From: UBA493 sp035655435 | GTDB taxonomy: Archaea; Iainarchaeota; Iainarchaeia; Iainarchaeales; Iainarchaeaceae | NCBI GenBank assembly: GCA_035655435.1 | Contig: DASRUN010000018.1 | Coordinates: 1-12,033 of the forward strand | Reading direction: 5' to 3' | DNA: 12,033 bases | Shown: positions 1-6,547 of the stretch, piece by piece | How positions within the stretch are numbered: position 1 is the stretch's first letter | How the letters are laid out: each line of letters opens with the position of its first letter | The notes under the pieces: model-generated | The model's database searches: none | Told to the model about the DNA's origin: nothing | Seen by the model: only the letters and a program-made list of their open reading frames with translations | Program-made: the position numbers and the translations under genes

Positions 1-1
1 T

Positions 2-1543
2 CAAATTGCAACCGAACTCAAGGAAAAAATCAAACTCCCAAAAGCATTTGAAAAAACAGAGGCAAAAGGCCCTTATCTCAACTTTTTTTTGAACAGCAAC
101 ATGCTTTCCAAGGAAACAATAACCGAAATTCTCAAACAAAAACAAAAATACGGTTTCGAAAAAAAGAAAAAAGGAAAAATAAGCGTTGAATACTGCCAGG
201 CAAACCCAATGAAAGCATTCCACATAGGACATGTGAGGAATATATGTTTGGGGGAAAGCATTGCAAGAATTTTTGAAGCAAGCGGCTCAAAAGCAATGAG
301 AATTTATTACGGAGGAGATGTTGGGTCGCATGTGAGCAAAACAATTTATGCTTATGAAAACCTTCCGCACAAAGCAGAGCCAAAAGAAATACACGAAAAA
401 GGAAAATGGCTCGGAGAATTGTACAGAATGGGCTCGCAGGAAGTCAGGGAAAAGCCGGAGCTCGAAGAAAAAATGCGCGAAATGGTTGTACTCCTAGAAA
501 AAGGGGATAAAAAACTCAAAGAAGACTGGAAAAAACTCAGAAAAATAAGCTTGGAATACTTTGATTCGATTTACAAAGATTTGGACGTAAAGTTCGACAA
601 AATAATCCTTGAAAGCGATGTGGAAAAAGAAGGAATAAAAATCGCAAAACAACTTTTGGAAAAAGGAATTGCAAAGAAAGACGAAGGCGCGCTTTTGGTT
701 GACCTCACAAAATATAATATTGAAAAATTCCTTGTCCTCAAAAGTGATGGAGCAGCACTCTATTCAAGCAAAGATCTTGCACTTGCAAAAATGAAACAGG
801 AAAAATTCAAAATTTCAAAAAATTATTATGTTGTTGGATCAGAACAATCATTTTATTTTCAACAATTGTTCAAAACAATTGAAATAATGGGAGAAAAGAG
901 CAAAGAGAAATATGAAGGAATACATATTTCATACGAACTTGTAAGGCTCGAGGGAGGAAAAATGGCTTCGCGCGAAGGAAATGTTATAACTTACGCTGAA
1001 TTGTTCAATACAATTTATGAAAAAGTTTTTAACGAAACAAAAGAAAGGCATCCCGACTGGAATGCAAAAAAAATCCAAGAAACATCGCGTGAAATAACAT
1101 TAACATCAATAAAATTCGGAATGCTCGCACAGGATAAGAATAAAGTAATAGTTTTCAATTGGGAAAAGGCAACAAGCATTGAAGGAGAAACAGGATTGTT
1201 TGTACAGTACAGCATTGCAAGGGCAAACAGCATTTTGAAAAAAGCAGGAAAAACAGGAAAAGCAAACTATAATTTTGCACACGAAAAAGAAAAAGATCTT
1301 GTTGCAAAAATCAGCGAGTACAAAGAAAAAGTGAAAGAAGCCGCAAATACTCAAAGCCCGCACAAGCTCGCACATTACCTTCTCGAACTAGCATCGGCTT
1401 TCAATTCATTCTACCACGATGTTCCTGTTCTCAAAGCGCAGGAAAGCGAAAAAAATGCCAGAATAGCACTTGTAAAGGCAACAAAACAAGTCATGGAAAA
1501 CGGGCTGAATCTGCTCAATATAACCCCCATGGAAGAAATGTAA
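2..1543 (+). CDS. argS: Arginyl-tRNA synthetase, 5'-truncated by window edge
   Basis: Class I synthetase that charges tRNA-Arg in the cytoplasm. The frame is open from the window edge, so the N-terminus is missing; 513 codons are visible. The first visible residues (GPYLNFFL, about nt 68-91) are the end of the ArgRS-specific N-terminal tRNA-binding domain, which shows that a TTG at 89 is not the real start. The HIGH signature HIGH lies at nt 221-232 in the context NPMKAFHIGHVRN, and the KMSKS-equivalent KMASR at nt 959-973 (GGKMASREGNVI), a form usual in ArgRS. The C-terminal helical anticodon-binding domain runs to the final Met (PMEEM), as ArgRS proteins often end. The YGGDVG.HV stretch after HIGH resembles the YQGDIG.HVAK subgroup. 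Leucine is coded by TTA only once in 46 codons. The RSH gene follows after 42 bp on the same strand. Confidence 0.96.
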   Translation, partial: QIATELKEKIKLPKAFEKTEAKGPYLNFFLNSNMLSKETITEILKQKQKYGFEKKKKGKISVEYCQANPMKAFHIGHVRNICLGESIARIFEASGSKAMRIYYGGDVGSHVSKTIYAYENLPHKAEPKEIHEKGKWLGELYRMGSQEVREKPELEEKMREMVVLLEKGDKKLKEDWKKLRKISLEYFDSIYKDLDVKFDKIILESDVEKEGIKIAKQLLEKGIAKKDEGALLVDLTKYNIEKFLVLKSDGAALYSSKDLALAKMKQEKFKISKNYYVVGSEQSFYFQQLFKTIEIMGEKSKEKYEGIHISYELVRLEGGKMASREGNVITYAELFNTIYEKVFNETKERHPDWNAKKIQETSREITLTSIKFGMLAQDKNKVIVFNWEKATSIEGETGLFVQYSIARANSILKKAGKTGKANYNFAHEKEKDLVAKISEYKEKVKEAANTQSPHKLAHYLLELASAFNSFYHDVPVLKAQESEKNARIALVKATKQVMENGLNLLNITPMEEM

Positions 1544-1554
1544 AAAAACCACCC

Positions 1555-1563
1555 CTTAAATTA
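1555..1563 (+). promoter_or_regulatory. Putative TATA box for the RSH gene
   Basis: CTTAAATTA is centred about 27 nt upstream of the ATG at 1586, the spacing expected for an archaeal TATA box driving a leaderless transcript. No Shine-Dalgarno-like sequence lies between it and the ATG. Co-transcription with argS across the 42-bp gap is also possible. Confidence 0.5.
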
Positions 1564-1585
1564 GTTACGAAACAATAAGTCATAA

Positions 1586-3271
1586 ATGAAAAAAGCATTC
1601 AACAAAGAGCTAGAGGAAATCAAAGAAAGCCTCAAAAAATGGCACCCTCATTCTGATTTTTCAATGTTGGAAGAGGCATTCTGGCTCTCGGAAAACGCTC
1701 ACGAAGGACAATACAGAAAATCCGAAGAGCCTTATTTTACGCACCCGGTTTCCGTTGCAAAATCACTTGCAGAAGCAGGATTGGATGAAACTGTTGTAAG
1801 TGCGGGACTTCTCCATGATTCAATAGAAGACACGCACATTACAGGAAAGCAAATAAAAAAGTTTTTTGGAGAAGAAGTTTATACAATGGTTGAGGGACTC
1901 ACAAAACTCGACAAACAAAAATACAAAAATGAACAAGAATATAATGCCGCAACAACAATCAAAACAATACTCGCATCATACAAAAACCTCAGAGTGCTTA
2001 TAATAAAACTTTTTGACAAGTTGCACAACATGCGAACAATAAAATATTTGCCCACAGAAAAACAAAAAAGAATTTCAGCCGACACACTTACAATCTACGT
2101 TCCGCTTGCACACAAACTTGGAATGCACAAACTGAAAAATGAATTGGCAGACCTTGCTTTGAAAGCATTGCAACCTAAAAAATATGAACTACTAAAAAAA
2201 GCAGTGGAAAAAAGAAGAAAAGAAAAATCAAAAGAAATCAAAAAAGCAGAAAAAATTATTCAGAAAACAATAGGAAAAACAAACTACAAATATGAAGAAT
2301 ACTTCAAACCTGTTTATGATTATTATTCAAAAATGACGGCACAGAACAAAGAACTCAAGGAACTCAATGATTTATCGCTCATAAAAATAATTGTTCCCAC
2401 AACAGATGACTGTTACAGCACAATGGGGAGAGTACATCAAATATTCACCCCAGTTCCCTCAAAACTAAAAGATTACATCGCAATTCCGGAATCAAATATT
2501 TACAAAGCACTCCATTTGCAGGTTATTGGCCCGGAAAAAAAACCCATAAAAATTTACATTATGACTCCTGAAATGAAGGAAATAGCGGAAAATGGAATAG
2601 TATACTATCAAAGAAACCGGAAAAAAAATATGGAATTTATCAAACAATTCAAGGAAAAACTCAAACAACCTATGAAAAAGGCGAAGAGCCAGCGCGAATT
2701 AGCCGGATATCTTGACCTTGATTTTCACAATAATGTTATGATAGTTTTCACGGAACAGGGGAATGTTATTAGTCTTCCTGCAGGAGCCACTGCACTTGAT
2801 TTTTCATTCTTCCAGAATGAGAAAAAAGCACCAAAATCCGTTACCGCAATCATAAACGGAAAAACCAATCAACTATGGGCAGAACTCAAATCAGGAGATG
2901 TTGTCAAAATTGTTTATTCAAAAACAAGTCAGATGAATGCACAATGGATTTCCCACGCAAACTCAAATAAGGCAAGAAACATCATGGAAAAGCAAATTAT
3001 TAAAAAACCTGATAAAAAAAACAAGCACAAACTAATAAAAATCAGGGTTGAATCCGTTGACAGAATAGGTTTGCTGAGCAAAATAACAACTATTGTTGCA
3101 AAAAACGGACTTAATATTGAAACTGCGATTTCAAAAGCGTATGATGACAACACTGCATTTTACACGGAGCTATTTGTCACACCTAAAAGCAATGCAAAAA
3201 TACAGAAAGCCGTGGAAGACCTTAAAAAATTGAAAGAAACCATTAATGTCGGAATTTCTTATACAAAATAA
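1586..3271 (+). CDS. RelA/SpoT-family (RSH) alarmone protein, predicted hydrolase-only
   Basis: 561 residues against about 730-740 in bacterial Rel. Domains in order: HD hydrolase (about 20-195), synthetase-like (about 235-345), TGS (about 383-446), short linker with KAR (462-464), ACT (about 483-560). The hydrolase site is complete: R44, H53, H77-D78, E81-D82, D144 and N148, matching the residue numbers of Streptococcus Rel as I recall them. The synthetase fold keeps K241, D262, N304, Y306 and H310. The catalytic Glu of the EIQIRT motif is Lys322, with Tyr324 and Met326 replacing Gln and Arg, and the GRPKH Arg is Tyr239. In TGS the His that in E. coli RelA reads the tRNA CCA end is Pro416. 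The helical and zinc-finger/conserved-Cys region before ACT is absent. I infer a ppGpp hydrolase (SpoT- or MESH1-like) that probably cannot synthesise. Long RSH proteins are uncommon in archaea, so transfer from bacteria is likely. Convergent with leuS, 5 bp apart. Confidence 0.93.
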   Translation: MKKAFNKELEEIKESLKKWHPHSDFSMLEEAFWLSENAHEGQYRKSEEPYFTHPVSVAKSLAEAGLDETVVSAGLLHDSIEDTHITGKQIKKFFGEEVYTMVEGLTKLDKQKYKNEQEYNAATTIKTILASYKNLRVLIIKLFDKLHNMRTIKYLPTEKQKRISADTLTIYVPLAHKLGMHKLKNELADLALKALQPKKYELLKKAVEKRRKEKSKEIKKAEKIIQKTIGKTNYKYEEYFKPVYDYYSKMTAQNKELKELNDLSLIKIIVPTTDDCYSTMGRVHQIFTPVPSKLKDYIAIPESNIYKALHLQVIGPEKKPIKIYIMTPEMKEIAENGIVYYQRNRKKNMEFIKQFKEKLKQPMKKAKSQRELAGYLDLDFHNNVMIVFTEQGNVISLPAGATALDFSFFQNEKKAPKSVTAIINGKTNQLWAELKSGDVVKIVYSKTSQMNAQWISHANSNKARNIMEKQIIKKPDKKNKHKLIKIRVESVDRIGLLSKITTIVAKNGLNIETAISKAYDDNTAFYTELFVTPKSNAKIQKAVEDLKKLKETINVGISYTK

Positions 3272-3276
3272 GCAAA

Positions 3277-5967
3277 TTATTCAATAAGAATTGCCGGTTT
3301 TAATGGAAATGCCTTCTGCGCCTTTGGATTGGGAGATTTTTCGGCATCAATAACTTCTATTTTTGCTTTCAAATCCTTTTCAAGCATTTCCTTTGAATCA
3401 GAAAGAAGTCTGAACTCATCAACTTTTTTAACGGATTTCAAATCATGAAATTTTTCCCAAACAATTTTCACAAAACCTTGAACATCTTTTGCATACTTCT
3501 TTGCTTCAGGAACAAGCATTGCTGTTTTCATTGCAACTCCGAATTCAGGTTTTTCTTCATTGGAAATAATTTTTTCCATAACACTCCACTTCCAATTTGG
3601 GGCAACGAAAATAATTATTTTTTTGGGAACAGGAATATTTGCAAGCTGTTTTATGCGACCAACATCCTCTCTAATTGATTGGATCAGTTTTTCCGATTGT
3701 TCAGCGCTTTCATCGATTTTTTTAGGATCGAATTTTGGCCATTCTTGTTCGACAACCATTTTTTTGGAACCGATCATTGCATTTAGCTCTTCGCTCAAAT
3801 GCGGCGCGAAAACCCCAAGCATTTTCACTAAAGAAGCAAGGGCAAAACCGGAAACTCTTTTATCAACAGAATCATATTTGTTCAGAACGCTAACCAATTC
3901 CATTATGGAACCGATTGCAAGGTTAAAATTATAAGTTTCAATTTGCAAAGTGACTTTTTGGATTGCGAAATGAGTTTTGCTCAAAACAAATTTGTCAACT
4001 GAGGAAAGGTTTCCTTTTGGCTCCTCCAAAGAAATTTTTCCAACAGCATTTTCAAAAAGGAAATGAACTCTCTGCAAAAACCTATGGGAAGCTTCAACGC
4101 CTTTGTCTGTCCAATCAATTTCGCTTTCAGGATGAGAAGTGAAAAGCATGAAAACTCTCATTGTGTCAGGGCCGTATTTTCCCATTATTTCGCTTGGATC
4201 GACAGTGTTTCCAATGGATTTTGACATTTTGGCGCCATCCTTGAGAACCATTCCCTGGCTCAAAAGTCTTGCAAAAGGTTCATCGGTTTTCACTAAACCT
4301 TCATCTCTCAAAACCTTGTGGAAAAAACGAGCATAAAGCAAATGCAAAATGGCATGCTCTATTCCTCCAATGTACTGGTCAACGTTCATCCAATAATTTG
4401 CCTCTTTTTTATCAAACGGAGCCTTGCTTTCGGAAGGGCTTGTGAATCTAATAAAGTACCATGAAGAATCAACAAAAGTATCCATTGTGTCGGTTTCTCT
4501 TTTTGCGGGTTTTCCACATTTAGGACATTTGACATTAACAAATTCTTTTACGGTTCCAAGAGGATTTCCTCCGGTATTGAAATCGGCTTTCTTTGAATCC
4601 GGAAGTTTAACAGGCAAATCTTTTTCAGGAACAGGAACAACACCGCAGGAATTACAATAAACAATTGGAATCGGTGTTCCCCAAAATCTCTGGCGGGAAA
4701 TGAGCCAATCGCGGAGTTTATAATTAACAGTTATTTTTCCGAATTTTTTCTTTTCAAGCCATTTTGAAATCTTTGGAAGCGCTTCGCGGTTATTCATTCC
4801 GGAAAATTCGCCGGAATTGAAAAGAATTCCATCATCAGTCATTGCGTTGTTAAAATTTTTTGAATCAATCGGTTTTCCGTCCTTGCTGATCACAAATTTC
4901 AAAGGAAGATCGTATTTTCTTGCAAATCTAAAATCGCGCTTGTCATGCGCATCGCACATTACAATACCGGAACCGTACATCAGCGCAAAATTTGCAACAA
5001 AAATCGGAATCTTTTCCCCGTTCACTGGATTGATTGCATATTTTCCCGTAAAAACTCCGGTTTTTTCTTTTTCCTCATTCTGCCTATCAATAAGGGTTTG
5101 CTTTTTTGTTTCATCAATAAATTCTTTTACTTGATCCTCTAAACCGGTTCCTTTTACCAATTCAGGAATCATCGGATGTTCCGGCGCAATCGCCAAAAAT
5201 GTTACACTGAAAATTGTGTCGCATCTTGTGGTAAATGCAGGGAGAATTTTTTTAGTTCCTTCAAGCAAGAAATGAATATCAACTCCGTGGCTTTTTCCAA
5301 TCCAATTCTTTTGCATTATTTTTACTCTTGGAGGCCAATCTTCCAACGAATCAAGTTTTTCTAACAATTCATCGGCATATTGTGTTATTTTGAAAAACCA
5401 TTGTTCTAAATCTTTTTCAACAACGGTTTGATTTTTGTGGCGCCAGCACTTTCCGTTTTCAACCTGTTCGTTTGCTAAAACGGTGTTGCATTTATCACAC
5501 CAATTTACTTTTGCACTTTTTTTGTAAGCCAAGCCCTTTTCGAGCATTTTCAAAAAAATCCATTGATTCCACTTATAATATTCAGGAACGCAGGTTCGCA
5601 CTTCTCTTTTCCAATCATAACTAAAACCAAGTTCATTCATTTGCTTTTTCATGTCGTCCATTCTTTTAAATGTCCATTCTTTTGGATCGGCTTTGTTTTC
5701 AATTGCGGCATTTTCTGCGGGCAGACCAAAAGCATCAAAACCAATCGGATACAAAACATTGTAACCCTGCATTCTTCTAAAACGTGCAATTGCGTCTCCA
5801 ATGGAATAATTTCTCACATGCCCCATGTGCAGTTTTCCTGATGGATAGGGGAACATTTCCAAAACATAATACTTCTTCTTTTTGGAATCCATTTTTGCCT
5901 CAAAAGCATTAGAATCGGCCCATTTCTTTTGCCATTTAGAGGCGATTTTGTTCAAATCAATTGACAT
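3277..5967 (-). CDS. leuS: Leucyl-tRNA synthetase, bacterial type
   Basis: Class I synthetase for tRNA-Leu, 896 residues. The HIGH region reads FPYPSGKLHMGHVRNYSIGD (residues 39-58), followed by MQGYNVLYPIGFDAFGLPAE, which is the bacterial/organellar LeuRS pattern and not the archaeal/eukaryotic one. A first zinc site is formed by C157, C160, C174 and H177. The CP1 editing domain spans about 225-420, with the Thr-rich TTRCDT at 246-251 and HDKRD at 341-345, so post-transfer editing looks intact. A second CxxC pair (C438/C441 and C481/C484) lies in the leucine-specific region. KMSKS is at 580-584 (GAKMSKSIGN). The anticodon-binding domain and C-terminal extension complete the protein. The start ATG is supported by a TATA-like box 27 nt upstream. 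In an archaeal chromosome this suggests acquisition from bacteria. Divergent from the asparaginase-like gene, convergent with the RSH gene. Confidence 0.97.
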   Translation of the reverse strand: MSIDLNKIASKWQKKWADSNAFEAKMDSKKKKYYVLEMFPYPSGKLHMGHVRNYSIGDAIARFRRMQGYNVLYPIGFDAFGLPAENAAIENKADPKEWTFKRMDDMKKQMNELGFSYDWKREVRTCVPEYYKWNQWIFLKMLEKGLAYKKSAKVNWCDKCNTVLANEQVENGKCWRHKNQTVVEKDLEQWFFKITQYADELLEKLDSLEDWPPRVKIMQKNWIGKSHGVDIHFLLEGTKKILPAFTTRCDTIFSVTFLAIAPEHPMIPELVKGTGLEDQVKEFIDETKKQTLIDRQNEEKEKTGVFTGKYAINPVNGEKIPIFVANFALMYGSGIVMCDAHDKRDFRFARKYDLPLKFVISKDGKPIDSKNFNNAMTDDGILFNSGEFSGMNNREALPKISKWLEKKKFGKITVNYKLRDWLISRQRFWGTPIPIVYCNSCGVVPVPEKDLPVKLPDSKKADFNTGGNPLGTVKEFVNVKCPKCGKPAKRETDTMDTFVDSSWYFIRFTSPSESKAPFDKKEANYWMNVDQYIGGIEHAILHLLYARFFHKVLRDEGLVKTDEPFARLLSQGMVLKDGAKMSKSIGNTVDPSEIMGKYGPDTMRVFMLFTSHPESEIDWTDKGVEASHRFLQRVHFLFENAVGKISLEEPKGNLSSVDKFVLSKTHFAIQKVTLQIETYNFNLAIGSIMELVSVLNKYDSVDKRVSGFALASLVKMLGVFAPHLSEELNAMIGSKKMVVEQEWPKFDPKKIDESAEQSEKLIQSIREDVGRIKQLANIPVPKKIIIFVAPNWKWSVMEKIISNEEKPEFGVAMKTAMLVPEAKKYAKDVQGFVKIVWEKFHDLKSVKKVDEFRLLSDSKEMLEKDLKAKIEVIDAEKSPNPKAQKAFPLKPAILIE

Positions 5968-5988
5968 TATACACTCGTATTTGGAACG

Positions 5989-5998
5989 TATTTAAAGG
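5989..5998. promoter_or_regulatory. Shared divergent TATA box (leuS and asparaginase-like gene)
   Basis: TATTTAAAGG on the + strand reads CCTTTAAATA on the - strand, around the palindrome TTTAAA. Its centre is about 27 nt from the leuS ATG (5967, -) and about 28 nt from the ATG at 6021 (+). It is the only TATA-like sequence in the 53-bp intergenic region, so one TBP site probably serves both directions, each giving a leaderless mRNA. Confidence 0.6.
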
Positions 5999-6020
5999 TT
6001 TTTGCGGGCAAACAATACAC

Positions 6021-6545
6021 ATGGAAAAGGAAACAATTCATTTCATTCTTACAGGAGGAACGATTGACTCGTATTATGACGCGCCAAATGACACTGTAAA
6101 ACCTTTCAAAAAATCTGTTTTACCGGATTATCTCAAAGGACTAAAGTTAAACACAAAACTGGTTTTTACGGAAGTTTGCATGAAGGACAGCAGGCAGATA
6201 AATTCAGAAGACCGAAAAAATATTGCCGAAATAATAGAAAAATCCCCTGAAAAAAGATTTATCATAACACATGGAACTTATACAATGCCGGATACTGCAA
6301 GGCATCTTGAGGCTAATTTGAAAAGAAAAGATGCAACAGTAATATTCACAGGGTCAATGGCGCCTATTGATTTTCCAAAAACCGATTCTACATTTAACCT
6401 TGGTTATTCACTAGCAGAAATACAGAATTTAAATCACGGAATTTATATTTGCATGAATGGAAAAATATTTTCTCCGAAGGAAACAATAAAACTGGTTGCT
6501 GAAGGAATATTTGTATCAATTTTTTCAGACAAAAAGAAAAACTAA
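6021..6545 (+). CDS. Single-domain asparaginase-like protein
   Basis: 174 residues, corresponding to only the N-terminal domain of the L-asparaginase/glutaminase family, whose usual members are about 320-350 residues with two domains. Visible family motifs: TGGTI (11-15, the first catalytic Thr region), Tyr18/Tyr19, DSRQI (56-60), HGTYTM (84-89), TGSM (110-113) and DSTFNL (122-127). In classical enzymes the second motif is HGTDTM, whose Thr-Asp pair is catalytic; here Asp is replaced by Tyr87. The C-terminal domain, which completes the active site of a neighbouring subunit, is missing. Asparaginase activity is therefore uncertain; short asparaginase-like proteins of this kind may have another amidase role. 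The ATG at 6021 is preferred to an upstream TTG at 5961 because the latter would lie upstream of the TATA box. Tail to tail with alaS, 2 bp between stop codons. Confidence 0.85.
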   Translation: MEKETIHFILTGGTIDSYYDAPNDTVKPFKKSVLPDYLKGLKLNTKLVFTEVCMKDSRQINSEDRKNIAEIIEKSPEKRFIITHGTYTMPDTARHLEANLKRKDATVIFTGSMAPIDFPKTDSTFNLGYSLAEIQNLNHGIYICMNGKIFSPKETIKLVAEGIFVSIFSDKKKN

Positions 6546-6547
6546 AT

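Noticed and set aside
89..103. TTG at 89 as the argS start
   Set aside because: The frame is open to the window edge and the residues before it match the end of the ArgRS N-terminal domain, so the gene begins outside the window.
5961..6020. Upstream TTG start extending the asparaginase-like protein by 20 residues
   Set aside because: It lies inside the leuS start and upstream of the TATA-like box. The extension matches nothing in the family, and the ATG at 6021 begins just before TGGTI as expected.
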